Below, piece after piece: positions 25,849-34,112 of a stretch of DNA of 54,525 nt. The translations under genes and the position numbers were made by a program. The stretch covers positions 1 through 54,525 of the forward strand of contig NZ_PYMB01000026.1 in NCBI RefSeq assembly GCF_003026455.1. Direction: 5' to 3'. The notes beneath the pieces were generated by a model, which ran no database searches, had not been told where the DNA came from, and worked only from the letters and a program-made list of their open reading frames with translations. The DNA is from Photobacterium rosenbergii (GTDB lineage Bacteria > Pseudomonadota > Gammaproteobacteria > Enterobacterales > Vibrionaceae). How positions within the stretch are numbered: position 1 is the stretch's first letter; every line of letters begins with the position of its first letter.

Positions 25849-26775
25849 ATGAGTGAGAGTAGTGTTGCAGATACCGTAACGGATACCGTCACCGGTGTTG
25901 CAGATACGGTGGTGGATACCATTAAGGATAATGAATTAACAACAGGTGTGCTTAACGCTGGGACTTGGGTTGCCGACAACCAGGAACTGCTGATCCAGTA
26001 CGGGGTAAATATCCTGTCTGCATTGGTCATCCTATTTATCGGTAATATCATTACCAAGAGCATCGCCAACGGCGTAGCCAAAATGCTGCGTCGCAAAGAC
26101 ATGGATGAAGCGGTCGTTGAGTTCTTGCACTCGCTGGTTCGCTACCTGCTATTTGTCATCGTGCTAATTGCTGCACTGGGCCGGGTTGGTGTACAGACAG
26201 CCTCTGTGGTTGCTGTAATCGGTGCCGCCGGTTTGGCTGTTGGTCTGGCTTTGCAGGGTTCGCTGTCAAACTTTGCTGCAGGTGTGTTGATTGTTGCCTT
26301 CCGTCCGTTCAAGTCAGGTGACTTTGTCGAGATTGGTGGCGTGTCAGGTTCGGTTGAATCCATCCAGGTGTTCTCGACTATTTTGAATACCCCAGACAAC
26401 AAGATGGTAGTGGTACCGAACGCGTCGGTAATCGGTGGCCCAATTACTAACTATTCGCGTCATAAAACCCGCCGTATCGATTTGGTGATTGGCGTGTCAT
26501 ATGATGCCGATCTGAAGCATACCAAAGCAGTATTGAACCGTGTTATTGAAGCTGATGACCGTATTCTGAAAGACCCAGAACCAACGGTCGGTGTGCTTGC
26601 GCTTGCTGACTCATCAGTGAACTTCGCGGTACGTCCGTGGGTGAATACGTCAGACTACTGGGCGGTTTACTTCGACTTGATGCAGGCTATCAAGGAAGAG
26701 TTGGACAAAGAAAACATTGGGATCCCGTACCCGCAGATGGATGTTCATCTCAACAAGGTTCTCGAACAGAAGTAA
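25849..26775 (+). CDS. mscS: small-conductance mechanosensitive channel MscS
   Basis: An inner-membrane channel that opens under tension to release solutes during hypo-osmotic shock. The pore helix TM3 is unmistakable (VVAVIGAAGLAVGLALQGSLSNFAAGVLI; residues about 120-150), followed by FRPFKSGDFVEIGG of the beta domain and the C-terminal PYPQMDVHL. Compared with E. coli MscS (286 residues) this protein has 308, mostly from an N-terminal extension of about 20 residues made of repeated D-T-V units. I chose ATG 25849 with AGGA upstream over TTG 25831. The gene lies in the conserved fbaA-mscS-argO neighbourhood. Confidence 0.95.
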   Translation: MSESSVADTVTDTVTGVADTVVDTIKDNELTTGVLNAGTWVADNQELLIQYGVNILSALVILFIGNIITKSIANGVAKMLRRKDMDEAVVEFLHSLVRYLLFVIVLIAALGRVGVQTASVVAVIGAAGLAVGLALQGSLSNFAAGVLIVAFRPFKSGDFVEIGGVSGSVESIQVFSTILNTPDNKMVVVPNASVIGGPITNYSRHKTRRIDLVIGVSYDADLKHTKAVLNRVIEADDRILKDPEPTVGVLALADSSVNFAVRPWVNTSDYWAVYFDLMQAIKEELDKENIGIPYPQMDVHLNKVLEQK

Positions 26776-26790
26776 GAGCCGTATCAAAAA

Positions 26791-26819
26791 AAATGGAGCC
26801 GCAAGGCTCCATTTTTTAT
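26791..26819 (+). terminator. intrinsic terminator after mscS
   Basis: The 10-bp perfect stem AAATGGAGCC (26791-26800) and GGCTCCATTT (26805-26814) has a GCAA tetraloop, an A-run before and a T-run after, so it can act in both directions. Confidence 0.95.
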
Positions 26820-26841
26820 GACAACGCTTATTCACCTGAAC

Positions 26842-26931
26842 ATCATTTCAAAGTCGCATAAATATATCCCTATAGCTCCAATCCTGGAGTGCCAGCCCAG
26901 ACCGTCCATGGCGGATAGGCTTTGAAATGAT
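26842..26931. repeat. intergenic inverted-repeat element, copy B
   Basis: Perfect 12-bp terminal inverted repeats, ATCATTTCAAAG (26842-26853) and CTTTGAAATGAT (26920-26931), extend imperfectly to about 18 bp. Internally there are a CTCCA/TGGAG hairpin and a CCGTCCATGGCGG block. It is homologous to copy A at 5442-5526 over the right-hand 27 bases (25 identical) and diverged in the left half. It lies between mscS and the convergent ProX-like gene. Confidence 0.75.
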
Positions 26932-26966
26932 ATCCAGCAGAATAATATGATCTATGTATTTGTCAG

Positions 26967-27464
26967 TTAATCCATTGGTAGAGGGATCACTGTATTGGGA
27001 AGCTCTTCCAGCAGCTTATCAAGATCCGAGGCAGCAAAAGCAAAGGTCATGTCCGGCTTGCCGGGGGTGAACATCAAATCCTGATAGCTGTATACGACTG
27101 GGTCGACCAATAGGGTAATGTCGGCTGGCAGGCCGAAGGGGCACACTGCGCCCGGTGCGCAACCAATTTCCTCGATCATTTCTTCGTGGGTACAGACCGA
27201 TACCCGCTTGCCCAGTACCTGCTTGACCAACTTGCTGTTGAGCCGACTGTCACGGTGGGTCAGCAGCAGGCAATGGCCGCCACCTTTGACCTTCATGAAC
27301 AGGCTCTTGGTCGGGGCGGCTGTCCAGCCGAGTTCTTTACCGATCCGTTCGTCTGCCTCGAAATCAAGTATCGGCTCGTGCTGCCACTGCTGGTAATTGA
27401 CATTGGCTTGGCTGAATAGCTCTAGGTTAGATTGGTAGATGTGTTCTATTTTCTCAGGCTGCAT
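26967..27464 (-). CDS. YbaK/ProX family aminoacyl-tRNA deacylase-like protein
   Basis: A 165-residue member of the INS/YbaK superfamily, which hydrolyses mischarged tRNA in trans. The sequence, with TAAPTKSLFMKVKGGGHCLLL, LTHRDSRLNSKLVKQVL and GCAPGAVCPFGLP, is closest to the ProXp-ala/PrdX group that deacylates Ala-tRNA(Pro), but the exact substrate cannot be read from the sequence. Its start overlaps the end of argO by 11 bases, so it is translated as the second gene of an argO operon. A second, different YbaK-like protein is at 40609-41070. Confidence 0.85.
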   Translation of the reverse strand: MQPEKIEHIYQSNLELFSQANVNYQQWQHEPILDFEADERIGKELGWTAAPTKSLFMKVKGGGHCLLLTHRDSRLNSKLVKQVLGKRVSVCTHEEMIEEIGCAPGAVCPFGLPADITLLVDPVVYSYQDLMFTPGKPDMTFAFAASDLDKLLEELPNTVIPLPMD

Positions 27465-28086
27465 ATTGGCTCCATAATCCTTGTGCCAGATGGATGGCGA
27501 TGAAGAACATCATAGCGGCAACAGCTAGGTCAATTCCGCGCTTTACCTTGGGTTTTGATAATGTCGGGCCCAATTTTGCTGCCCCCATCGACAGGGTATA
27601 GAACCAGACGAACGAAGCTAGGATAGTACCGATAGCAAACGCGACACGGTCGTTGCCTTCAAACTGGCCACCGATAGAGCCCAGGATCACCACGGTATCG
27701 AGGTACATGTGGGGGTTTAACACGGTCACAGCCAATGCACCAAGGATCACAGCACGGCGCCCGCGGGCCAGCACCTCTTTATTTTTTTCCTGCTCGGATG
27801 GCTTGCGCAAGGCGCTGCTTAGGGACAGGCAACCGTAAAAGGTCAGGAACAGGATGCCGCCGATAGTCACGCTGGTCAGCAGGGTTTCATTGCTTGATAG
27901 CAACGCACCACCACCAAAGATCCCCAGGCTGATAAATAGGGTATCGAGAATGCTGCAGACCGTTGCGGTAGTAAGGTGGTGGTTACGCTTGATCCCCTGG
28001 TTGAGTACAAAGGCGTTCTGTGCCCCGATTGGAATAATCATCGATGCCCCTAGTCCAAATCCTTGTAATAACGCCCAAATGCTCAT
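27454..28086 (-). CDS. argO: arginine exporter ArgO (LysE family)
   Basis: A 210-residue inner-membrane exporter with about six hydrophobic helices. LysE-family motifs are SMIIPIGAQNAFVLNQGIKRNHHL at the first helix (residues 15-38) and VLNPHMYLDTVVILGSIG in the middle. ArgO exports arginine and the analogue canavanine, and in E. coli it is induced by ArgP. Here argP lies directly upstream in the divergent orientation with 177 bases between starts, so direct regulation is very likely. No specific ArgP site is called because its motif is degenerate. Confidence 0.93.
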   Translation of the reverse strand: MSIWALLQGFGLGASMIIPIGAQNAFVLNQGIKRNHHLTTATVCSILDTLFISLGIFGGGALLSSNETLLTSVTIGGILFLTFYGCLSLSSALRKPSEQEKNKEVLARGRRAVILGALAVTVLNPHMYLDTVVILGSIGGQFEGNDRVAFAIGTILASFVWFYTLSMGAAKLGPTLSKPKVKRGIDLAVAAMMFFIAIHLAQGLWSQYAA

Positions 28087-28263
28087 TTTACTGCTTACCT
28101 TATTGTTTGATTTTATTGCGACTCCCAGCGTCTGGGAGGTCAGTATGGATGTGATGGCGCAAGCATACTCCTGCCACTAACATTAAGTACAACTAATAAA
28201 ATTTATGTAATATTAGACTTTCTAATGAAGTGGTTTCATGGCCATAAAACGGGGTGAAAAAGG

Positions 28264-29160
28264 ATGCGGGGACTGGATTACCGGTGGATTGAAGCACTTG
28301 ATGCGGTGATATCACAGCGGGGGTTTGAGCGGGCGGCAGAGTATCTGTGTATTACCCAATCGGCGGTATCACAGCGGATAAAGCAGCTGGAGAAATTGAT
28401 GGCCCAGCCAATGCTGGTCAGGGAGCAGCCACCTCGGCCAACGGCGGCAGGGCAGAAAATGCTGGGGCTGTACCGCAGGGTAAGGTTACTTGAACAAGAG
28501 TTGTTACCCGAACTGACACCGGATGACAGCAGCCAGCCCTTATCTGTGTCTATAGCCACCAATGCTGATAGTTTGGCAACGTGGTTGCTGCCTGCGCTGA
28601 GCTCACTGTTGCGCTCGCGGCGAATTGAACTGAATTTAATGATCGAAGACGAAGCCCGCACCTTGGATAAACTTCGTGGTGGAGAAGTAGTCGGGGCGAT
28701 CAGCATGGAATCGACCCCTATGCCGGGCTGTGTTGCTGATTACCTCGGTAGAGTCGACTTTCTCTGTGTTGCCAGCCCGTCTTTTGCTGATAAGTATTTT
28801 GCCCAAGGGGTAAACCGCGACACCTTGCTGGCTGCCCCCGGAGTGGCGTTTGACCAGCATGATGATATGCATGAGCGCTTTATCCATCAGCACTTCAACC
28901 TACCATTTGGCAGCGTGATGAAGCATACGGTGCGCTCATCAGAGGCGTTTGTCAGGATGGCGGTAGAAGGCATTGCTTATTGCTTGATCCCAAGGATCCA
29001 GATCCAGCAGGAGTTGGACTCGGGGTTGTTGGTGAACTTAACCCCCGATATTTTTCTGACCCGCCGGATGTATTGGCATCACTGGGCTCTGGAGAGTGGG
29101 GTATTGTCTGATCTGTCTGAGCAATTAACCCAATATGCAGGCCGGGTGCTACCTCAATAA
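28264..29160 (+). CDS. argP: LysR-type regulator ArgP
   Basis: A 298-residue LysR regulator that responds to arginine and lysine and activates argO. The start MRGLDYRWIEALDAVISQRGFERAA and the HTH segment LCITQSAVSQRIKQLE are typical of ArgP/IciA. The C-terminal effector domain is complete. The gene starts without a strong ribosome site (AAAGGATG). It is divergent from argO, whereas in E. coli it lies next to rpiA. Confidence 0.93.
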   Translation: MRGLDYRWIEALDAVISQRGFERAAEYLCITQSAVSQRIKQLEKLMAQPMLVREQPPRPTAAGQKMLGLYRRVRLLEQELLPELTPDDSSQPLSVSIATNADSLATWLLPALSSLLRSRRIELNLMIEDEARTLDKLRGGEVVGAISMESTPMPGCVADYLGRVDFLCVASPSFADKYFAQGVNRDTLLAAPGVAFDQHDDMHERFIHQHFNLPFGSVMKHTVRSSEAFVRMAVEGIAYCLIPRIQIQQELDSGLLVNLTPDIFLTRRMYWHHWALESGVLSDLSEQLTQYAGRVLPQ

Positions 29161-29263
29161 AACAATGTACAAAAAATTTCTCATTTCAGGGAATTTTTTA
29201 TCTCAGCCTGTTGTCATAAGGACAAAGCATGAAAAATAGACTCGGATAATAGGAATAAGACAG

Positions 29264-29962
29264 ATGAAAAAACAACTTATCGCAGTGATGTTAGGGTTGG
29301 GTTTAATGGGCACCAGTGGTATCGCTGCGGCCTCGGTCAGTGTTCCGCATTTGCAGACAACGGGTAACGGCGAAGTGACGGCCCAGCCGGATATGGCAGT
29401 CTTTTCCGTGGCAGTAGAAGAAATACGCCCAACCGCCAAAGAAGCCAAGCAGGCAGTGGATAAAGCGGTAGCAGCCTTTGTTGCCCGTTTGCTTGATGAA
29501 GGTATCGCGCGTAACCAGATCCAAAGTGCGAATATCAGCCTCCAGCCACAATACCATTACCCGAAAGACAAAGAACCTGAGCTCAAGGGCTACCGTGCCA
29601 GCCGCCATGTGACGGTGACGGTCAATGAGTTGGATAATCTCAATACCTACCTAGATAGCGCGTTGGGCGACGGTATCAACCGCATCAATAACATTGAGCT
29701 CAAGGTCAGCAACGAAGACGAATATTTGGAGCAAGCACGCCAAGCTGCTATCAAGGATGCTATCGCCAAGGCTGAATCACTGGCCAAAGGTTTCGGTGAG
29801 TCATTGGATGGGGTATGGCAGATCTCTTATCAAGCTAGCCAACCTCGCCCGATGATGATGCGCATGGCGATGGACGCAGCTCCAGAGAGTGCAGTGAGCT
29901 ATCAGGATACCGAAATTACCATCCGCGACCGTGTAGATGTGGTGTTTAAGTTGGAAGAGTAG
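29264..29962 (+). CDS. yggE: SIMPL domain periplasmic protein YggE
   Basis: A 232-residue DUF541/SIMPL family protein with a signal peptide (residues 1-23, cleaved near IAAA/SVS). The SIMPL domain spans about residues 30-230, including GEVTAQPDMAVFSVAVEE and IQSANISLQPQY. In E. coli YggE is linked with oxidative stress resistance; the biochemical role is unclear. The gene lies beside argO, argP and serA, close to the E. coli order. No obvious terminator follows. Confidence 0.9.
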   Translation: MKKQLIAVMLGLGLMGTSGIAAASVSVPHLQTTGNGEVTAQPDMAVFSVAVEEIRPTAKEAKQAVDKAVAAFVARLLDEGIARNQIQSANISLQPQYHYPKDKEPELKGYRASRHVTVTVNELDNLNTYLDSALGDGINRINNIELKVSNEDEYLEQARQAAIKDAIAKAESLAKGFGESLDGVWQISYQASQPRPMMMRMAMDAAPESAVSYQDTEITIRDRVDVVFKLEE

Positions 29963-30144
29963 GGCAGAGCGGGGCTATGGTACTAAGGTACTGTGGCCCT
30001 ATGGGGTAAGAGCGCCCCTTGGGATCTATGGACTTTAGGCCGGTGCTATGGAAAGTAGAGGTGTTACGCTTCAGTATGGGTAGCTGGGAGCAATGGTTTT
30101 TTTGAATTACAGCTTGTAACAAAGCACAGTTCGGAGAGTCTTCC
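29963..30144. other. gene-free low-complexity stretch after yggE
   Basis: Between yggE and the octamer array lies GC-rich, repetitive text (GGGGCTATGG, CCCTATGGGG, CTATGGACTTTAGG) without a coding frame I believe. Together with the array at 30145-30213 it makes up most of the gap of 307 bases between the convergent genes yggE and serA. It may belong to the same class of intergenic tracts as 16660-16789 and 54205-54400. Confidence 0.4.
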
Positions 30145-30213
30145 CACAGAACCACAGAACCACAGAACCACAGAACCACAGAACTACAGAACCACAGAAC
30201 CACAGAACCGCAG
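30145..30213. repeat. tandem octamer repeat, about 8.5 copies of ACCACAGA
   Basis: The unit ACCACAGA is repeated head-to-tail from 30151, with a partial copy (CACAGA) before, one ACTACAGA variant at 30183 and a decayed end (ACCGCAG). It begins 10 bases beyond the serA terminator, on its downstream side. The unit differs by one base insertion from the ACCCAGA unit at 16755-16789. It produces spurious reading frames full of Leu-Trp-Phe-Cys on the minus strand. Confidence 0.9.
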
Positions 30214-30222
30214 CCATAAACC

Positions 30223-30246
30223 AAAGGAGAGCATTCGCTCTCCTTT
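30223..30246 (-). terminator. hairpin terminator after serA
   Basis: The perfect 10-bp stem AAAGGAGAGC (30223-30232) and GCTCTCCTTT (30237-30246) lies 24 bases after the serA stop on the minus strand. The T-tract after it is short (TTT then GG), so efficiency may be moderate. Confidence 0.8.
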
Positions 30247-30269
30247 GTCGTATAGGGCGTCGTTCGTGC

Positions 30270-31499
30270 TTAGTGCAGGATACGGGCGCGGATCGTGCCG
30301 TCGATAGCTTTAAGCTTGGTGAGGGCATGCTCCGAGCGCTCGGTCTCAACGTCGATAACTACGTAGCCGATTTCCGGGCCGGTTTGCAGGTACTGGGCTG
30401 CAATGTTGATCCCTTCCGAGGCAAAGATAGTGGTGATTTGGTTAAGGATACCTGGGCGGTTTTCGTGAATGTGCAGCAAGCGCGAGCAGTCTTTGTGCTC
30501 TGGCAGCGAAACTTCCGGGAAGCCAACAGCTGACAGGGTAGAACCGTTGTCTGAGTATTTCGCCATCTTACCTGCCACTTCCACACCAATGTTGGCCTGG
30601 GCTTCTTGGGTCGAACCACCGATATGCGGCGTCAGCAGCACATTGTCGTATTTTGTCAACGGGCTTTCGAACAGGTCGCTGTTGGTTTTCGGTTCAACCG
30701 GGAATACGTCGACAGCGGCGCCGGCAATATGGTTGCTTTCCAGTGCACTGCATAGGGAGTCAATATCCACTACGGTACCGCGGGCGGCATTGATGAAGAT
30801 AGAGCCAGGCTTCATACGGGCAAACTCTTCAGCACCCATCATATCCTGGGTTTCCGGCGTTTCCGGTACGTGCAGGCTGATCACATCACACTTGTTAAGT
30901 AGCTCGGTCATGGATGGTACTTGGGTGGCATTGCCCAGTGACAGTTTGTTTTCGATGTCGTAGAAGTACACTTTCATACCAAGGTTTTCAGCCAGGATAC
31001 CTAGTTGGGTACCGATGTGGCCGTAACCAATGATGCCCAAGCGCTTGCCACGGGCTTCGAAAGAGTGAACAGCGGATTTGAACCATTCGCCACGGTGCGC
31101 TTTGGCATTTTTCTCAGGGATACCGCGCAATAGCAGCAGGATTTCACCCAGTACCAGCTCAGCCACGCTTCGGGTATTGGAGAACGGTGCATTGAACACT
31201 GGGATACCGCGCTTGGCAGCAGCATCCAAGTCAACTTGGTTGGTACCGATACAGAAACAGCCAACGGCAATCAGCTTTTGTGCTGTGCTGAAGACTTCTT
31301 CAGTTAGTTGGGTACGGGAGCGGATGCCAACGAAATGGGCGTCTTCAATGGCGGAGAGCAGTTCGTCACCGGATAGGGAGCCTTTGTGGTATTCGATGTT
31401 GCTGTAGCCCGCCTGCTGTAGCACCTCGATTGCAGAAGGGTGGACACCTTCTAACAGCAGGATCTTTATTTTGTCTTTTTCCAGTGAAACTTTAGCCAT
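30270..31499 (-). CDS. serA: D-3-phosphoglycerate dehydrogenase
   Basis: SerA oxidises 3-phosphoglycerate, the first step of serine synthesis. At 409 residues it has the E. coli length. The NAD fold motif is LGIIGYGHIGTQLGILAENLGM, and the catalytic Arg is in INAARGTVVD. The catalytic His is in LLTPHIGGSTQEAQ. The C-terminal ACT domain (LLHIHENRPGILNQI) mediates serine feedback inhibition. The gene lies between the octamer repeat and rpiA, each with its own terminator, and is probably monocistronic. Confidence 0.97.
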   Translation of the reverse strand: MAKVSLEKDKIKILLLEGVHPSAIEVLQQAGYSNIEYHKGSLSGDELLSAIEDAHFVGIRSRTQLTEEVFSTAQKLIAVGCFCIGTNQVDLDAAAKRGIPVFNAPFSNTRSVAELVLGEILLLLRGIPEKNAKAHRGEWFKSAVHSFEARGKRLGIIGYGHIGTQLGILAENLGMKVYFYDIENKLSLGNATQVPSMTELLNKCDVISLHVPETPETQDMMGAEEFARMKPGSIFINAARGTVVDIDSLCSALESNHIAGAAVDVFPVEPKTNSDLFESPLTKYDNVLLTPHIGGSTQEAQANIGVEVAGKMAKYSDNGSTLSAVGFPEVSLPEHKDCSRLLHIHENRPGILNQITTIFASEGINIAAQYLQTGPEIGYVVIDVETERSEHALTKLKAIDGTIRARILH

Positions 31500-31683
31500 T
31501 GATACTCATCCTTAACGCTGGGGGCTGAGGGGCTCATGGGAGCCGGGCATTGGCAGGAAAAGGAAGGAATAGATTTCCTGTGTACGGGCTGTCCATGAGC
31601 ACCACATTCGTATTGCTTACATGCTGACAGTTAAGTTACCAAAAAATGACCAGAATGGGTAAGAATATTACAGGATTGATAAT

Positions 31684-31710
31684 AAAAAACGGCATATATT
31701 ATGCCGTTTT
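31684..31710 (-). terminator. intrinsic terminator after rpiA
   Basis: AAAACGGCAT (31686-31695) pairs with ATGCCGTTTT (31701-31710). On the minus strand it is followed by T6, so it ends rpiA transcripts. A second hairpin, TTTTGCCTTG/CAAGGCAAAA (31736-31745, 31751-31760), lies between the rpiA stop and this terminator and may stabilise the 3' end. Confidence 0.88.
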
Positions 31711-31774
31711 GAAAGTGGGTAACGCATAAAGCGCCTTTTGCCTTGTATACCAAGGCAAAAAAGGGGCTAGGCGA

Positions 31775-32434
31775 TTACTTTTCGAATTTTTTCACGCCGT
31801 CAGGGCTACCAACAAGCAGTACGTCAGCACCACGGTGGGCAAATAGGCCAACGGTCACCACGCCTGGAAGGGCGTTGATTTTGTCTTCCATTGCTTTTGG
31901 ATCGGTGATTGCCATGTTGTGGACATCAAGGATCACGTTGCCGTTGTCAGTCACACAGCCTTCGCGGTATTCCGGATCACCACCTAGTTTCACCAGTTCA
32001 CGGCCAATGTAAGAGCGAGCCATTGGGATCACTTCTACTGGCAATGGGAATTTACCTAGAACATCTACCTGCTTGGTGTCATCGACGATACAGATAAATT
32101 GTTTGGCAATTGCTGCAACAATCTTTTCGCGGGTCAGGGCTGCGCCACCGCCTTTGATCATGTCGTAATCGCCGTTGATTTCGTCTGCGCCGTCAACATA
32201 AATATCAAGGCTAGACACTTCGTTGGCATCAAATACTGGGATACCGATTTTCTCAAGGCGCTCGGTTGAAGCGACAGAGCTTGATACTGCACCTTTGATT
32301 TCTTCTTTGCGGGTAGCCAAAGCATCGATGAAGTGATTAACCGTCGAGCCAGTACCGACACCGACAATGCTGCCTTTCTTAACGTATTCTAGAGCAGCCC
32401 AGCCAGCAGCTTTTTTCATTTCATCTTGTGTCAT
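31775..32434 (-). CDS. rpiA: ribose-5-phosphate isomerase A
   Basis: RpiA interconverts ribose-5-phosphate and ribulose-5-phosphate. The 219-residue protein has GVGTGSTVNHFIDAL (phosphate-binding), DGADEINGDYDMIKGGGAALTREKIVA (catalytic Asp and Glu) and GKFPLPVEV. It has its own promoter and terminator between fau and serA. Together with tktA it supplies the non-oxidative pentose phosphate branch. Confidence 0.97.
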   Translation of the reverse strand: MTQDEMKKAAGWAALEYVKKGSIVGVGTGSTVNHFIDALATRKEEIKGAVSSSVASTERLEKIGIPVFDANEVSSLDIYVDGADEINGDYDMIKGGGAALTREKIVAAIAKQFICIVDDTKQVDVLGKFPLPVEVIPMARSYIGRELVKLGGDPEYREGCVTDNGNVILDVHNMAITDPKAMEDKINALPGVVTVGLFAHRGADVLLVGSPDGVKKFEK

Positions 32435-32474
32435 GCTTATCTCCTAGTGATGACAAACGTTGCGCGGAGCGCTG

Positions 32475-32503
32475 ATTATAGCCAAATCACTGTCTGGCGT
32501 CAG
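32475..32503 (-). promoter_or_regulatory. sigma70-like promoter for rpiA
   Basis: On the minus strand, CTGACG (-35; plus 32498-32503) and a perfect TATAAT (-10; plus 32475-32480) are separated by 17 bases. The start would be near 32468, about 34 bases before the rpiA ATG. The remainder of the gap up to fau shows no gene. Confidence 0.6.
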
Positions 32504-32667
32504 TCCCTATCTGGCTCGATAACCGCAACCTTAGTTGGAGAAAAAAGACAATTCTATTAATAACATAGGGTTAAGTGGTGCGATGTGGCACAGAAAAACC
32601 AAACGTTTGCGTTGGTCGGTGGATAATCAACCGATATATTGGCTTGGCTTATAAGGTTAGCGGGTAC

Positions 32668-33270
32668 TTACCAATGGAAGTGGTATGACGGGGTGATGAT
32701 TTCTGGTAGCGGCACATCCCAAGCCTCGAAAGGCAGGCTGTCGACTTGTTGGCAATCATGGGCCAAGCCGACCGGGCGCGGGCCGCGTTGCTCACTGTGC
32801 CACAGGCTAAGGGTGCGATCGTAATAGCCGCCTCCCATACCAAGGCGCTGGCCGGTATTGTCAAACGCGACTAAGGGGGTACAAATAACATCCAGCTCTG
32901 GGACAGGTTTTACAAGCCGGATGTCCAGTGCAGGCTCTTGGATACCATAACGGTTGGTCGTCATGCGCGTTGTAGGTGTGTAGTGGAGGAACAGCAGATG
33001 CCCTTTGCAAAACGGGTGCAGGACCGGCAGGTAGACATCTTTGCCTTGTTGCCACAGCCACTCGATAACCGGCATCGTATTTAATTCGCCGTCATTGGCA
33101 AGGTATAAGGCAATGTGCTGGGCATCAAGGAGGCTGGTGGCCTGCTTGCAATGCTCGAGTAAATCCCGGGCTGCTAATGTCTGCTGAGCAGGAGTTAGCT
33201 GGCGCCTGCGCTCTCGTGTTTGTTTACGAAGTTGTTGCCGGGTGGCTGATGCAGGAACCGCAGATCTCAT
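32668..33270 (-). CDS. fau: 5-formyltetrahydrofolate cyclo-ligase
   Basis: This ATP-dependent enzyme converts 5-formyltetrahydrofolate to 5,10-methenyltetrahydrofolate. The 200-residue protein (YgfA) has the N-terminal ATRQQLRKQTRERRRQL segment, YLANDGELNT, and the C-terminal RLGMGGGYYDRTL, which binds phosphate. It lies directly downstream of the 6S RNA gene on the same strand. The ssrS-fau linkage is conserved in gammaproteobacteria, and 6S RNA is processed from the common transcript. Confidence 0.95.
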   Translation of the reverse strand: MRSAVPASATRQQLRKQTRERRRQLTPAQQTLAARDLLEHCKQATSLLDAQHIALYLANDGELNTMPVIEWLWQQGKDVYLPVLHPFCKGHLLFLHYTPTTRMTTNRYGIQEPALDIRLVKPVPELDVICTPLVAFDNTGQRLGMGGGYYDRTLSLWHSEQRGPRPVGLAHDCQQVDSLPFEAWDVPLPEIITPSYHFHW

Positions 33271-33354
33271 AGGTCGTCCAGTGACAATAGGTTCTGTGGG
33301 AAAGAAGGTTGATGGCTCTCAGCATGGAAAGTGCTGCTGGCTCATCTGAAAAGG

Positions 33355-33537
33355 TATGCCCCAAGGTGCCGTTGCGAATTGTGGCCCTTGAACCAGATGT
33401 TCAAGGTGGATCAGCAACATTAACCGTAGGCTTCTCGGTACGGGCCGAGCATGCTCAATAGCTAATCAAAGCTGATCCTGGGTTTTTGCTTATCGGCTCG
33501 GGGACGTTAATCCGCTGACGCACACCCCAGGGTCAAT
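33355..33537 (-). ncRNA. ssrS: 6S RNA (RNA polymerase-sigma70 regulator)
   Basis: The gap between zapA and fau carries hallmarks of 6S RNA on the minus strand: CCCCGAGCCGATA, GAGCATGCTCGG then CCGAGAAGCCTA, and CACCTTGAAC...GTTCAAGGG, in the E. coli order. The ends can pair: CCCTGGGGTG near the 5' end and CACCTTGGGG near the 3' end form a 10-bp closing stem. The length is about 183 nt, as in E. coli. The ends are estimated to within about 10 bases. 6S RNA mimics an open promoter and sequesters sigma70 holoenzyme in stationary phase. Confidence 0.9.
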
Positions 33538-33543
33538 TCATTA

Positions 33544-33846
33544 TCAACGCTTTGGCTGATATTGCAATGCTTTCTCCAATAAATCTTCCATCTCATTGAT
33601 TCTATTGGATAGTTTTTCAGCATTGCGTTGTTGTTCTTGGCGTTCGCTATGCAACTCGTTACAAATGTTCAAACCGGTAAACATTAGCAGCTGTTCGGCG
33701 TTGGTGATCTTGGTCCGTTCGGAAAGATCTTTCAAGCGCTGATCAAAATCGGCGGCTGCTGCACGCAGGGCGTCTTCCTGGCCTGCTGGGCAATTCACCT
33801 TGAAGGTGCGGCCATATACCTGAATTTCTACTGCCTGGTTACTCAT
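33544..33846 (-). CDS. zapA: cell division protein ZapA
   Basis: A 100-residue protein that bundles FtsZ filaments at midcell. The N-terminal VEIQVYGRTFKVNCPAGQEDALRAAA and a C-terminal coiled coil of about 45 residues (RQEQQRNAEKLSNRINEMEDLLEKALQ) match ZapA. It lies just upstream of the 6S RNA gene and diverges from ygfB, the conserved arrangement. Confidence 0.95.
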   Translation of the reverse strand: MSNQAVEIQVYGRTFKVNCPAGQEDALRAAAADFDQRLKDLSERTKITNAEQLLMFTGLNICNELHSERQEQQRNAEKLSNRINEMEDLLEKALQYQPKR

Positions 33847-34112
33847 AAATGTTTAATCTGCTCCGTGCCAGATCGTCCAATTTGGCATTCCGCTGCGATA
33901 CGCACTAGGAGGCCCAATATAGAAAAAGCCCTATCAACATGCAAGCGGGCCCGTCATGCTTTAGACCTAAATCTGTCTAATTAATCAGATATTAACCAGA
34001 TTGAGGCAAACATCAGCCTCAGACTCTATAAATGCCGAGTGACTGATCTTTTGGTTAAGTGGTAGCATACCACAAAGACGATTTACACCCACGACAATAA
34101 GGTGAACAGCCC

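Noticed and set aside
25632..26102. 156-residue minus-strand frame opposite the start of mscS
   Set aside because: It is antisense to mscS and to the fbaA-mscS gap, of low-complexity Ser/Thr/Leu composition.
30145..30213. CRISPR-like array
   Set aside because: It is a simple 8-base tandem repeat without spacers; no cas genes are nearby.
30107..30349. Minus-strand frames of 80 and 92 residues rich in Leu-Trp-Phe-Cys
   Set aside because: They are produced by translating the ACCACAGA tandem repeat, have no ribosome site and read into serA.
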